Origin: Lysobacterales bacterium
Lineage (GTDB): Bacteria; Pseudomonadota; Gammaproteobacteria; Xanthomonadales; Rhodanobacteraceae
Direction of reading: 5' to 3'
Length of the DNA stretch: 64,000 nt
Assembly: GCA_016721015.1 (NCBI GenBank)
Contig: JADKJL010000001.1
Span: 496,001 to 560,000, forward strand
Shown piece after piece: positions 46,187 through 56,008 of this stretch. The notes under the pieces were generated by a model that was not told where the DNA came from, ran no database searches, and saw only the letters and a program-made list of their open reading frames with translations. Made by a program: the position numbers and the translations under genes. Position 1 is the stretch's first letter. Each line of letters begins with the position of its first letter.

Positions 46187-46798
46187 ATGAACACGCTTCA
46201 TTCGAACCATCTGCTTCAATCGCGCGGCGCATGGCGCCCCGCGCTGGTCCTGGCGGCAATCGCCTTGTTGGGATTCGGTGGTCTTTATTCACTCGCCGCC
46301 ACCGGTATCGGCCGCGTGCTGTTTCCAAGCCAGGCCACCGGCAGCATTGTCGTGCGCGACGGCAAGCCGGTCGCCTCGCTCCTCGTGGCGCAGCCGTTTG
46401 CTGATCCCCGCTATCTGCAGCCGCGCCCGTCAGCTGCCGGCTACGATCCAATGGCCGCCGCAGGCAGCAACCAGGCCCGCACCAATCCTGACGCGATTGC
46501 CCGCATCGCCTTGGCCCGGGGTGAAATCGCGGCGCGTGACGGAATCGCCCCTACGGCGGTGGCCGCCGACCTCATTACCCAATCAGGCAGCGGGCTTGAC
46601 CCGCACGTGTCGGAGCAGGCAGCGTCGCAACAGGTTGGGCGCATCGCACGGGCACGCGGCATTCCGGTCGCGCGCGTGCGCGATGCCGTGGCGCAGGCCA
46701 CGCAAGGCAGCCTGGGCAGTCCGAGTTATGTCAACGTCGTGAAGGTCAACCTCGCGCTGGATGATGCGACGCGCGACGCTCTCGCTCCCGCACAATAA
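46187..46798 (+). CDS. kdpC: KdpC subunit
   Basis: A 203-residue protein with one N-terminal membrane segment (ALVLAAIALLGFGGLYSLAA) and a periplasmic domain (SQATGSIVVRDGKPVAS, PRYLQPRPSAAGYDPMAAAG, SGSGLDPHVSEQAASQQ). The DPHVS motif is typical of KdpC. It is needed for function and stability of the Kdp complex. The ATG at 46187 follows GGGAG. Confidence 0.95.
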   Translation: MNTLHSNHLLQSRGAWRPALVLAAIALLGFGGLYSLAATGIGRVLFPSQATGSIVVRDGKPVASLLVAQPFADPRYLQPRPSAAGYDPMAAAGSNQARTNPDAIARIALARGEIAARDGIAPTAVAADLITQSGSGLDPHVSEQAASQQVGRIARARGIPVARVRDAVAQATQGSLGSPSYVNVVKVNLALDDATRDALAPAQ

Positions 46799-46802
46799 GC
46801 GG

Positions 46803-49472
46803 ATGCAAGAATCCGACGACCGCGGTGCGCAGGCCGATGCCCTGATGGGCACGCTGCAGCGTGCCCGCGGTGGCAGACTGACGGTTTTCCTGGGCGCGGC
46901 GCCAGGCGTGGGAAAGACCTACGCCATGCTGACCCGCGCGCGCGAGCTTCAGCAGCGGGGAACCGACGTGGTGGTCGGGCTGGTTGAAACCCATGGTCGT
47001 GCCGATACCGCGAAGTTGCTGGAAGGCCTGGAAATCCTTCCGCGCGCACGCGTGCTTCACGAAGGGCGCGCGCTTGAGGAAATGGATGTGGATGCGCTGC
47101 TTGCGCGCAAGCCGCAGGTCGCGCTGGTCGACGAGTTGGCCCATCGCAATGCGCCGGGCAGCCGCCACGAGCGAAGGTGGCAGGATGTGATCGACCTGCT
47201 TGATGCCGGGATCGATGTCCATTCCACGATCAACATCCAGCACCTCGAAAGCCTGAACGATATCGTGCATCGGATTACCGGCGTGCGCGTCAGCGAGACC
47301 GTGCCGGATTCCGTGTTCGACCGCTTGCGCGACATCGTGCTGGTCGACCTGCCACCCGGCGAACTGATCGAACGGCTCAACCAGGGCAAGGTGTATTTGC
47401 CAGACCATGCGGCGCAGGCGCTGCAGTCGTTCTTCGTACCGTCCAACCTGGCCGCCCTGCGTGAGCTGGCCATGCAAACCGCCGCGGATCGGGTGGACAA
47501 CGACCTGCGCCAGGAGCAGGTGGCGCGGGGCCTGCAGCCGGTCGCGCTGCGTCGGCACGTGATCGTCGCGCTGGATGGGCGCGGGCAATCTGAATACCTG
47601 GTGCGGGTGGGACGGCGCATGGCCGAGCGCCGCAATGCGCCATGGGCCGTGGTCAGCGTGCAGACCGGACCATGGCCGGCCCAGGTCCAGGCCGAGGTGG
47701 ACAGGGCGTTCGCGCTGGCGCGTGGGCTTGGCGGCGATGCGCACATCTTGCATGGCGGAAACGTGGTTGATGCGCTGATGGATCACGCCACGCGCACCGG
47801 AGCCTCGACGATCGTGCTCGGGCGTACGCGGGAACGGCCACTCGCGCGCATGTTCAACCGCACCATCACCCAGCAGTTGTTGCAACGAGGCGCGCACTAC
47901 GAAATCTGCATCATCGGCACGCCCGCGGCCGGGCAGGCGTCGCGTCGACGGTTTGCGGATACCCGTGATGCGCTGCGCGCCGGCGATATGCTCTTTGCAC
48001 TCCTGGCTTCGGCGGCCTCGGTGGTACTCGCGGGGCTTGCGCAACGATTCGTCGGTCTGGACGATCTGTCGATGATCTTCATCCTGGCCGTGCTGGTGGT
48101 TGCCTCCCGCACGCGGATGGCGGCGGCGGTCGTTGCGGCGGCGCTCTGCTTCCTCGCCTACAACTTCTTCTTTATCGAACCGCGCTTCACCTTCCTCATT
48201 TCTGCCCAGCGTGGCGTCATTACGGTCCTGTTGTTTTTGGGCACGGCATTGCTGGCTGGTCGCCTGGCCAGCAAGCTGCGCATGCAGGTCCTGGCTCTGC
48301 GCGCCGCCAATGCGCATGCAACGGCGTTGCAGGGACTGGGCCGCAGCCTGGCAAGCGCCGCGGATCCGGGCCAGGTGGCGCAGGCGGGGCAGCAAGCGCT
48401 CAAGCAGGCGCTGGATGCCGAGGCAGTCGTGCATCTGGGTGTGGAATCGGCCACTGAAGTCGGCGTGGGTGCCCTGTCCGGGGGACTGACCGAGAGGGAT
48501 CTTGCTGCTGCCCAGTGGAGCCGTCAGCATGGACAGCCAGCGGGCCGCTTCACCGATACCTTGTCTGCGAGCGCCTGGTGGTTCCTGCCGCTGCGTGGCG
48601 GTGGGAATGACGCCCTGGGCGTGGTGGGTTTGCGCTTCGTCCCCGGAGTCACCCGCCCCACGCTGGAACAGGCACGACTGGCCGAAGCCATGGTCGAGGA
48701 TATCGCGCAGGCAACCCTGCGGACCCGGCTGGTGGCCGACCTGGAGTCGGCAAAAATTGGTGCCGAAACCGAACGGCTGCGTTCGGCCCTGTTGTCTTCG
48801 GTGTCCCACGACTTGCGTTCGCCGCTGGCGTCCATCATCGGCGCCGCAGAGAGCCTGGATTCCTACGGGGCCGGAATGAGCGAGGACGATCGCCACAGTT
48901 TGCTGGACACCGTGCGCCTGGAGGGCGAACGGCTGGATCGCTACATCCAGAACCTGTTGGACATGACCCGGCTTGGGCATGGCGGGCTGACCCTCAACCG
49001 CGACTGGATTGGCGTGGATGAGTTGATCGGCGCTGCGGTAGCGCGCCTGCAGCGCTATCAGCCGGGTGCCTGCTTCGACGTGCATGTGGCCCCTGACATG
49101 GCGGCGCTCTGGGTGCATCCGGCGCTGCTCGAGCAGGCGCTGTTCAACGTCATCGAGAATGCCGCGAAGTTCTCGCCGGTTGGGGAACACATCGCCATTG
49201 AGGCTCGCGATCGGGATGGCGGTGTGCTCATCGATGTCGTCGACCGCGGTCCCGGCATTCCAGAGAATGAGCGCAAGCGCATCTTCGACATGTTTTTCAG
49301 CGTGGAGCGCGGTGACCGTGGCCGCCAGAGCACCGGTTTGGGACTCGCCATCACCCAAGGCATGGTGGGCGCGCATGGTGGTAGCGTCGAGGCGTTTGCC
49401 GGTCCTGATGGCCGTGGAACCACAATCCGGATTACGCTGCCTCGCATGCTACCGGCCGCCGAACGCGCATGA
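46803..49472 (+). CDS. kdpD: KdpD sensor histidine kinase
   Basis: An 889-residue kinase. The N-terminal KdpD domain has Walker A FLGAAPGVGKTYAML and ALVDELAHRN; a universal-stress-like domain follows; a four-helix membrane block lies near residues 400-500; then a GAF-like region, the HisKA box SVSHDLRSPLASI and HATPase motifs (DRGPGIPENERKRIF, STGLGLAI). It senses K+ limitation or osmotic stress and phosphorylates KdpE. The start at 46803 is four bases after the kdpC stop; an in-frame ATG at 46761 lies inside kdpC. Confidence 0.96.
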   Translation: MQESDDRGAQADALMGTLQRARGGRLTVFLGAAPGVGKTYAMLTRARELQQRGTDVVVGLVETHGRADTAKLLEGLEILPRARVLHEGRALEEMDVDALLARKPQVALVDELAHRNAPGSRHERRWQDVIDLLDAGIDVHSTINIQHLESLNDIVHRITGVRVSETVPDSVFDRLRDIVLVDLPPGELIERLNQGKVYLPDHAAQALQSFFVPSNLAALRELAMQTAADRVDNDLRQEQVARGLQPVALRRHVIVALDGRGQSEYLVRVGRRMAERRNAPWAVVSVQTGPWPAQVQAEVDRAFALARGLGGDAHILHGGNVVDALMDHATRTGASTIVLGRTRERPLARMFNRTITQQLLQRGAHYEICIIGTPAAGQASRRRFADTRDALRAGDMLFALLASAASVVLAGLAQRFVGLDDLSMIFILAVLVVASRTRMAAAVVAAALCFLAYNFFFIEPRFTFLISAQRGVITVLLFLGTALLAGRLASKLRMQVLALRAANAHATALQGLGRSLASAADPGQVAQAGQQALKQALDAEAVVHLGVESATEVGVGALSGGLTERDLAAAQWSRQHGQPAGRFTDTLSASAWWFLPLRGGGNDALGVVGLRFVPGVTRPTLEQARLAEAMVEDIAQATLRTRLVADLESAKIGAETERLRSALLSSVSHDLRSPLASIIGAAESLDSYGAGMSEDDRHSLLDTVRLEGERLDRYIQNLLDMTRLGHGGLTLNRDWIGVDELIGAAVARLQRYQPGACFDVHVAPDMAALWVHPALLEQALFNVIENAAKFSPVGEHIAIEARDRDGGVLIDVVDRGPGIPENERKRIFDMFFSVERGDRGRQSTGLGLAITQGMVGAHGGSVEAFAGPDGRGTTIRITLPRMLPAAERA

Positions 49473-50194
49473 ACGAACTTCACTCACGTAGCTCAGCGCG
49501 CGTGCTCGTGATCGACGATGAGCCTCAAATTCGCAAGTTCCTGGACATCGGGCTTCGTGCACAGGGATATCAGGTCTTCACCGCGGAGACCGGTGAAGCG
49601 GGCTTGCTCGCGCTGGCCACACAGGGAGCCGATCTTGTGATTCTGGATCTTGGCCTACCCGATATGGATGGCCATGAAGTCCTCAAGCGCCTGCGCGAAT
49701 GGTCCGAGGTCCCCGTCATCTTGCTGACCGTGCGCGCGGATGAGCGGGAGAAAGTGGCAGCCCTCGACGCAGGTGCGAATGACTACGTCACCAAACCGTT
49801 TGGCGTACAGGAACTCATGGCGCGTGCAAGAGCCTTGCTTCGCACACAAGCCACCAAAGGTGAGGCTCCTCCGGTTTTTGATGACGGGCAACTGCGGATT
49901 GACCTGGCCAGGCGCGAGGTGCTCTTGCGCGGCGAACCCGTCCCATTGGCGCGCAAGGAATACGCATTGCTGGCGCTCCTGCTCCGGCATTCAGGCAGAG
50001 TCGTCACGCAACCACAAATGCTGCGCGAACTATGGGGCGAAAGCCATCAGGATGACACCCACTACCTGCGTGTCCTGGTCGGAAAATTGCGGCAGAAAAT
50101 CGGCGACAACGCCGCAGCTCCACGTTGGATCGTCACAGAGCCGGGAGTGGGTCTTCGCTTCATCGGCGACGCCAACTCTTGGCGAGGGCCGTAA
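49469..50194 (+). CDS. kdpE: KdpE response regulator (OmpR family)
   Basis: A 241-residue regulator. The receiver has D16 and D17 in VIDDEPQIRKFL and the phosphoacceptor D60 in VILDLGLPDMDG; the C-terminal winged helix has ARKEYALLALLLRHSGRVV. It activates kdp transcription under low K+. It overlaps kdpD by four bases (ATGA). It is the last gene of the porin-kdpFABCDE run. Confidence 0.96.
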   Translation: MNELHSRSSARVLVIDDEPQIRKFLDIGLRAQGYQVFTAETGEAGLLALATQGADLVILDLGLPDMDGHEVLKRLREWSEVPVILLTVRADEREKVAALDAGANDYVTKPFGVQELMARARALLRTQATKGEAPPVFDDGQLRIDLARREVLLRGEPVPLARKEYALLALLLRHSGRVVTQPQMLRELWGESHQDDTHYLRVLVGKLRQKIGDNAAAPRWIVTEPGVGLRFIGDANSWRGP

Positions 50195-50627
50195 ACCGTA
50201 CCATCGCTTTGGGCCGCATCACGCCCTTCTTCCGAACGCAGAAGAGTCATGACCAACCCGATCATGGGAGTCGGTCATGGCACTTCTCAACGAATCGCTG
50301 CGGCACGAACCCTGGAAGCAAGGCTCGTCGGCCAGAATACGCCGCTCAAGCGAAAGGACATCGGGTCTTTCCAGACCGGGGGATGTCCAGACAGCAAGTA
50401 GCGCGATGTCGCCAACGATATCGTCATGCGCTTCAATGCGGATGACATCTCCAGCGGTTCGGAAGCGTCTGCTCAACGCGCGAGGATGCCTTGATTGATA
50501 AATGGTACCGGGGAGATCCGGCACTTTTCTTGTGCTCGGTGTAAGCGCCCGGCGAGGGTAATCACACCGGTTTCCTGCAGTCTCATCTTCTGAGACCCCG
50601 GGTGGCTAAACAGCGGTGCCTACGTCG
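50195..50627. other. Intergenic region between kdpE and the MrfA-like gene
   Basis: About 430 bases with only short frames of no recognisable family. No terminator with a clear T run was found after kdpE. Confidence 0.35.
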
Positions 50628-53033
50628 ATGGCCACCCTGATGTCTCTCGCAAACGAACCGGTTGTCCAGGACTCGGCCTCCGCCAGTGTCGAACGGCTGG
50701 TGGAACGCTGGGCCAGCAAATATGGCGATCGCATCACCGGCTATCTGCGCAGGCCCGCCCAGCCCGCGGTCACGGCCGACTTTCCGTCAGAGTTGTCCGA
50801 TGAGCTCCGCGAGGCACTGGAGCGTCGCGGTATCGAGGCGCTCTACTCGCACCAGCGTGAGGCCTGGGATCACGTGCAGCGGGGTGAGCACGTCGTCGTG
50901 GTCACGCCGACCGCCTCGGGCAAGACGCTTTGCTACAACCTGCCGGTGATCGAAGGGGTGCGCCAGGCGAAGGCCAAGGCGCTGTATCTGTTTCCGACCA
51001 AGGCGCTGGCCCAGGATCAAGTGGCCGAACTGCTCGAACTGAATGCCGCCGGCACGTTGGGTTTGCGCGCCTTCACGTTCGACGGCGACACGCCGAGTGA
51101 TGCGCGGCAGGCCATCCGCATCAAGGGCGATATCGTCGTCAGCAATCCGGACATGCTGCACCAGGCGATCCTGCCCCATCACACAAAATGGGCGCAATTC
51201 TTCGAATCCCTGCGCTACGTTGTCATCGACGAAGTGCACACCTATCGCGGCGTGTTCGGCTCGCACGTCGCCAACGTGATCCGCCGTTTGCGCCGGGTGT
51301 GTGCGTTCTATGGCGTCTCGCCCACCTTCATCTTCTGCTCGGCGACGATTGGCAATCCAAAGGAACACGCCGAGGCATTGCTCGGCGAGGCGGTCCATGC
51401 GGTCACGCGCAGCGGGGCTCCGTGTGGAGAACGCCATGTGTTGTTGTGGAATCCGCCGGTGATCAATCCGGATCTGGGCATTCGCGCCTCGGCGCGATCG
51501 CAGTCGATGCGGCTCGCCCGCCACGCCATTCGCGCGAAGATGAAGACCATCGTGTTTGCGCAATCAAGGTTGATGGTCGAGGTGCTGACCAAATACCTCA
51601 AGGATGTGTTCGATCACGATCCGCGCAAACCCGTTCGTATCCGCGCCTATCGCGGCGGCTATCTGCCCACCGAACGCCGCGAAACCGAACGTGCACTGCG
51701 GGCGGGACAGGTGGACGGCGTGGTCAGCACCTCGGCGCTTGAACTTGGCGTCGATATCGGCGCGCTCGATGTGGCGATCCTCAATGGCTTCCCCGGCTCG
51801 ATCGCGGCGACCTGGCAGCGTCTCGGACGCGCCGGTCGGCGCCTGAAGCCCTCACTCGGAATCCTGGTCGCCTCGAGCCAGGCGCTGGATCAGTACGTGG
51901 TGCGCCATCCGGAATTCTTTGACTCGGCACCGCCGGAGCAGGCACGCATCGCGCCGGACCAGCTTCTGATCAAGCTGGACCATATCCGCTGCGCCGCTTT
52001 CGAATTGCCGTTCCTGACTGGCGAAAGCTTTGGCGATTCACCTGCCGATGATTTCCTCGGCGTGCTGGCGGAATCGGGCGTGCTTCATCACGAGGGCGAC
52101 CGTTGGGACTGGATCGCCGACAGTTATCCGGCCGGCGCCGTGAGTCTGCGTTCGGTCGCCGATGGCAATTTTGTCGTCGTTGATCGCAGTGACGGCCGTC
52201 AGACCGTGATTGCCGAAGTCGACTTTTCGAGCGCTGCCTTGACGCTCTACGAAGGCGCGATCTACATGATCCAGTCCAGTCCGTTCCAGGTCGAACGACT
52301 GGATTGGGAAGGACGCAAGGCGTTCGTCACGCGCACGACCGCCGATTACTACACCGACGCCATCGACTACACCAAGCTCAAGGTACTGGAGCGCTTCGAC
52401 GGTGCCAACGCCGGCCGCGGCACCAGCCACCATGGCGAAGTGCATGTGGTCAGACACGTGTCGGGTTACAAGAAAATCCGTTTTTACAGCCACGAGAACA
52501 TCGGCTATGGCCCGGTCAACCTACCCGATCAGGAGCTGCATACGAGTGCACTCTGGTGGCAGCTGACCCAAGCCGTACTGGAAGCCAGCTTCGCCAGTCG
52601 CCAGGATGCGCTCGATGGCTTCCTCGGTGCCGCCCATGCGTTGCATACCGTGGCATCGGTACGTGCGATGGCCGATGGCCGCGATCTGCAGAAAGCGGTG
52701 GGTTCCGGTGACGCCGCATGGTTCGCCACCCGCGATGCCAAGGGCCGTGGCCAGTGGCGCGAACCGGACGGCCAGGCCGGCGATCCCGAGCGCGCCGATG
52801 TATTCCTTCCGACCCTCTACCTGTATGACAACTTCCCGGGTGGCATGGGCTTGTCCGAGCCACTGTTCCGAAGTGCACGACTGCTCGTACGCGAAGCGAT
52901 GATGCTGGTTGAGAGTTGTGACTGCACCTACGGGTGTCCCGCTTGCATTGGCCCGGTAAGCGAGGCTGATGAAGATGCGCGTGCGACGCAGCGTGAATGT
53001 GCGGCGGCGGTTCTGGCCCTGCTCGACGCATGA
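50628..53033 (+). CDS. MrfA/YprA-like DEXH-box helicase with DUF1998 C-terminus
   Basis: An 801-residue superfamily 2 helicase. Motif I is TPTASGKTLCYN, motif II is VVIDEVHTYRGVF, motif III is FCSATIGNP and motif VI is QRLGRAGRR. The C-terminal DUF1998 region contains a four-Cys cluster, CDCTYGCPAC, as in Bacillus MrfA. Together with the next gene, which encodes an MrfB-like exonuclease, it matches the mitomycin repair factor pair known from B. subtilis. The stop overlaps the exonuclease start by four bases. GTG 50616 and ATG 50628 are both possible starts. Confidence 0.88.
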   Translation: MATLMSLANEPVVQDSASASVERLVERWASKYGDRITGYLRRPAQPAVTADFPSELSDELREALERRGIEALYSHQREAWDHVQRGEHVVVVTPTASGKTLCYNLPVIEGVRQAKAKALYLFPTKALAQDQVAELLELNAAGTLGLRAFTFDGDTPSDARQAIRIKGDIVVSNPDMLHQAILPHHTKWAQFFESLRYVVIDEVHTYRGVFGSHVANVIRRLRRVCAFYGVSPTFIFCSATIGNPKEHAEALLGEAVHAVTRSGAPCGERHVLLWNPPVINPDLGIRASARSQSMRLARHAIRAKMKTIVFAQSRLMVEVLTKYLKDVFDHDPRKPVRIRAYRGGYLPTERRETERALRAGQVDGVVSTSALELGVDIGALDVAILNGFPGSIAATWQRLGRAGRRLKPSLGILVASSQALDQYVVRHPEFFDSAPPEQARIAPDQLLIKLDHIRCAAFELPFLTGESFGDSPADDFLGVLAESGVLHHEGDRWDWIADSYPAGAVSLRSVADGNFVVVDRSDGRQTVIAEVDFSSAALTLYEGAIYMIQSSPFQVERLDWEGRKAFVTRTTADYYTDAIDYTKLKVLERFDGANAGRGTSHHGEVHVVRHVSGYKKIRFYSHENIGYGPVNLPDQELHTSALWWQLTQAVLEASFASRQDALDGFLGAAHALHTVASVRAMADGRDLQKAVGSGDAAWFATRDAKGRGQWREPDGQAGDPERADVFLPTLYLYDNFPGGMGLSEPLFRSARLLVREAMMLVESCDCTYGCPACIGPVSEADEDARATQRECAAAVLALLDA

Positions 53034-53890
53034 GCCGCGTGGCGGAAAAGCTGCGGCAGCTCAGGATCGATGCAGGGTTGCTGACCGGTTCCAGCGCGGG
53101 CGGACATTCCTCTTGCGTGGTACCGGCATCGCGCGCTTCCGCCTCCGCCAACCCGACTGTGGCGAGGGAGCCCCCACGGCTGGATGTGTTGCGCAAGCTG
53201 ATGCGCCAGCGCGAAGAACCTCAGCCCCGGAAACTGGATGCTCCCGCCGGCGACGAAATCGCACCGGGATTGCGCCTGGTGGAACGCACATTCAATTACG
53301 AAGCCTCGGCCACCCTCGTGGTGCCCGCCATGGGCGATATCGCCTTCGACCGGCGTCGCTTGCTCTGCTTCGATACCGAGACCACGGGGCTCGCCGGCGG
53401 CGTCGGCACGCGCGCCTTCATGATTGGTGTCGCCGCCTGGAAGGACGGTCAACTGTGCGTGCGCCAGCTCTATCTCACCGCCATCGCGGGTGAACGCGCC
53501 ATGTTGCAGATGTTTGCGGGTTGGTTGTCGGCCGAGACTATCCTGGTCAGCTACAACGGCAAGAGTTATGACGCGCCGTTGCTGAAGGGACGTCTGCGCC
53601 TCAATCGGGTTTCCCATCGCCTGGCCGAGCTTCCGCATATTGATTGGCTGCACCCGACTCGCCGGGTTTACAAAGAGCACTTGCCGAATTGCAAGTTGTC
53701 AACAATCGAGAGGGAAGTACTGCACATCGTTCGGGAAGATGATCTGCCCGGATCCGAAGCACCCGCCGCCTGGCTTTCCTTTTTGCGCGGTCAATCGAGC
53801 GTGAATCTCGGCCGCGTGCTCGATCACAATCGCCAGGATGTCATCACCTTGATGCGGCTCGGCGATCATCTCGTATCGAAACTGTCGTGA
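53030..53890 (+). CDS. MrfB/YprB-like 3'-5' exonuclease (RNase H-like)
   Basis: A 286-residue protein with the YprB-type RNase H-like fold. DEDD-style residues are seen in LCFDTETTGLAGG (DxE), SYNGKSYDAPLLKGR and DHNRQDVITLMRL. The first 75 residues are Ala/Arg-rich linker. In B. subtilis MrfB acts with MrfA in removing mitomycin-induced lesions; here the four-base coupling to the helicase gene supports the same pairing. Metal-dependent nuclease activity is inferred from the residues. Confidence 0.87.
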   Translation: MSRVAEKLRQLRIDAGLLTGSSAGGHSSCVVPASRASASANPTVAREPPRLDVLRKLMRQREEPQPRKLDAPAGDEIAPGLRLVERTFNYEASATLVVPAMGDIAFDRRRLLCFDTETTGLAGGVGTRAFMIGVAAWKDGQLCVRQLYLTAIAGERAMLQMFAGWLSAETILVSYNGKSYDAPLLKGRLRLNRVSHRLAELPHIDWLHPTRRVYKEHLPNCKLSTIEREVLHIVREDDLPGSEAPAAWLSFLRGQSSVNLGRVLDHNRQDVITLMRLGDHLVSKLS

Positions 53891-54043
53891 GCACTCAACC
53901 TGGCTCCGCCGCTCTGTTCGTGCTGAACGTTTTCCAACAACCACCCGATGCAATGCCGACTATTCACCACCGGTTTTCAATTGGCCTGATCAAATCGCGG
54001 CTCACCCCTTTCACTCACGATCAGTATCCGGGAGACCAACATC

Positions 54044-54649
54044 ATGCAGAGGAAGTACAACGAAAAGCAGGTTCATGAGCTCCTGTATCAGGCGCTGGAG
54101 ACGGAGCGCGGAGGCATCAAGATCTACTCGACCGCGTTGAAGGCAGCGGTGAACGATGACCTGAAGAAAGAATGGCAGGGATATCTGGAGGAAACGAAGA
54201 CCCACGAGACCGTGCTCACGAATGTGTTCAAGCAATTGGGGCTGGACACGGAAACAAGTTCACCCGGTCGGGCGGTGGTCGCGCATATCGGAGAGTCGCT
54301 GGTCCAGGCGATCGAAATGGCACTCAAGGATGGCACCGCGGATGCCGCGCAACTGGTAGCCGGCGAATGCGTGGTTCTCGCCGAGACCAAGGATCACATG
54401 AACTGGGAACTGATTGGCCACGTTGCCAAGCATTCGTCGGGGGAAACGTCGAAGGTGCTCAAGCAGGCCTTCGAAGCCGTCGAACAGGATGAAGACCATC
54501 ATCTCTATCACACGACGGGATGGACGCGGGAACTGTGGATCCAATCGCTGGGTTTTCCGGCTGTCCTGCCGCCCCCGGAGGAAGTGAAGCAAGTCGAGAC
54601 GGCAATCGGTGCATCGCGCGCCGAGCATGCAAGAGAAAAGATGCTTTAA
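54044..54649 (+). CDS. Ferritin-like four-helix protein
   Basis: A 201-residue acidic helical protein. Helices carry spaced Glu and His residues that suggest a diiron site: ETERGG (21), EETKTHE (51-57), GECVVLAETKDH with E110, E116 and H120, and QDEDHH near 151-155. I place it in the ferritin-like superfamily, but cannot name a subfamily. The start ATG 54044 follows GGGAG at about 11 bases. It precedes the phasin gene, with a gap of about 200 bases. Confidence 0.7.
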   Translation: MQRKYNEKQVHELLYQALETERGGIKIYSTALKAAVNDDLKKEWQGYLEETKTHETVLTNVFKQLGLDTETSSPGRAVVAHIGESLVQAIEMALKDGTADAAQLVAGECVVLAETKDHMNWELIGHVAKHSSGETSKVLKQAFEAVEQDEDHHLYHTTGWTRELWIQSLGFPAVLPPPEEVKQVETAIGASRAEHAREKML

Positions 54650-54853
54650 GCGCGTCGAAAGATTGCGATGGTGGGTGCGGAGCAGCCATTGCACCGACGA
54701 TTTGCTTCGCACCCTCCTCGTTCTTTCATCGAAGCCGCTTGCTCGAACTCCTCCATCATTGGCACCAGCGAGCCTCGTTCGTCCCGGAAAGTCGGCTGAA
54801 TGCCGGCCGGCGGGCTCGTTGATCAACGCATCTCCAATACGCCGGGAAAACAC

Positions 54854-55267
54854 ATGCCAACCAAAACACGTCTTCGCAAATCCAGATCCGTTGCTGCCAA
54901 GGCGCTTGAGCTGGCGGTTGCGGCCCCCCAGGTCGTTGCCCATAGAATGGCGCGCATGGCACTTGCGGGCCCATCTCCTTCGAAGCGTGATCAACGCGAG
55001 TTCCAGAAGATGTTTTCGGAAAAGAACTCGGCGTTCGCCGAGGCTTGGCTGGGAATGGCGAGTGAAACGCTGCGCGCCAACCAGGCCATCGCCGCTTCCC
55101 TTTTCGCAAGCATCTTTACGCTTCGACCGCCAAAGCCGGCATGGTTTGCCAAAACTTCTGCCTCCCTTCAGGACAGCGCAAGCGTGGTCATCGACAAAGG
55201 CTTGACTCCGCTGCACCGAAAGGCGGTAGCGAATGCCAGGCGACTGGCGAAGCTGAAACGGCGTTGA
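54854..55267 (+). CDS. PHA-granule-associated phasin-like protein
   Basis: A 137-residue protein starting MPTKTRLRKSRSVAAKALEL. The core APQVVAHRMARMALAGPSPS followed by KRDQREFQKMFSEKNSAF and the C-terminus LHRKAVANARRLAKLKRR match a phasin family found on polyhydroxyalkanoate granules in Lysobacterales and relatives. It likely coats storage granules. No PHA synthase gene is in the window. GGGAAA lies upstream of the ATG at 54854. Confidence 0.83.
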   Translation: MPTKTRLRKSRSVAAKALELAVAAPQVVAHRMARMALAGPSPSKRDQREFQKMFSEKNSAFAEAWLGMASETLRANQAIAASLFASIFTLRPPKPAWFAKTSASLQDSASVVIDKGLTPLHRKAVANARRLAKLKRR

Positions 55268-55371
55268 CAGGGGTGTCTTTCTGGAAGCGGGCCAGAGTCA
55301 GCCAGGCTTTCGAGTCATCCCAACCCCGAGCCCAAAACTCCCGCCGCTGTCGGACGAAACCGGCTTCACCC

Positions 55372-55908
55372 ATGACCGCAAGATCCTCCAACAATCCATG
55401 TGTCAAAAGCTTTCCGGCGCAGGTCGCCGGCGACTGTCGGGTGCTCATTCTTGGAAGCGCGCCAAGCACCCTTTCGCTCACCCTGCAGCAGGTCTATGCA
55501 CATCCCCGAAATCTGTTCTGGCCTTTGATGGGTGAAATGTTCGGGGCGACGCGGGACCTTGCCTACACCCGGCGTATCGCGTGCCTGCATGCGCGTGGCG
55601 TGGGCATCTGGGATGTACTGCGGCAGTGCGAGCGCAAGGGCAGCCTGGACAGTGCCATCATTCGTGACAGCGAAATCCCCAACCCGATAGCCGAACTGCT
55701 CGCGTGCGTGCCGTCGATTCGGGCGATTGCTTTCAACGGTGCGCACGCGGGTCGGGTCTTTCGCCGACGCGTACTGCCACGAATTGAAAGCGCGCGGAGC
55801 AGCGAGCTTGCCCTGCTCGATCTACCCTCGACCAGTCCGGCCCACGCCGCAATGTCGCATCGCGAAAAGGCCGAGCGCTGGCGAGTGTTGCTCGATATCT
55901 GCAGCTGA
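55372..55908 (+). CDS. Hypoxanthine/uracil-DNA glycosylase family protein
   Basis: A 178-residue protein with the uracil-DNA glycosylase fold. LILGSAPSTLSL is motif 1; YAHPRNLFWPLMGEMFG is the water/base pocket segment; GVGIWDVLRQCERKGSLD and AFNGAHAGRVF follow; LPSTSPAHA is motif 2. These blocks fit the hypoxanthine-DNA glycosylase (family 6) subgroup, which removes deaminated adenine. It starts about 100 bases after the phasin gene. The exact substrate is inferred. Confidence 0.87.
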   Translation: MTARSSNNPCVKSFPAQVAGDCRVLILGSAPSTLSLTLQQVYAHPRNLFWPLMGEMFGATRDLAYTRRIACLHARGVGIWDVLRQCERKGSLDSAIIRDSEIPNPIAELLACVPSIRAIAFNGAHAGRVFRRRVLPRIESARSSELALLDLPSTSPAHAAMSHREKAERWRVLLDICS

Positions 55909-56008
55909 ATCGGTTGGTTCAGAAATCCTGCGGAACTGTCACTCCGGTTTCATCGCGTTCAGCAAATCAGGGTGAGACTGCGTCCACCCCAACGACAGGA
56001 GTTTCACC

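Noticed and set aside
46746..49376. An 876-codon open frame antisense to kdpD.
   Set aside because: It is a shadow caused by high GC and third-position bias. It lacks any family motif, while kdpD on the other strand has full domain motifs.
50277..50498. A 73-codon frame after kdpE.
   Set aside because: No family resemblance and no clear ribosome binding site; kept as intergenic.
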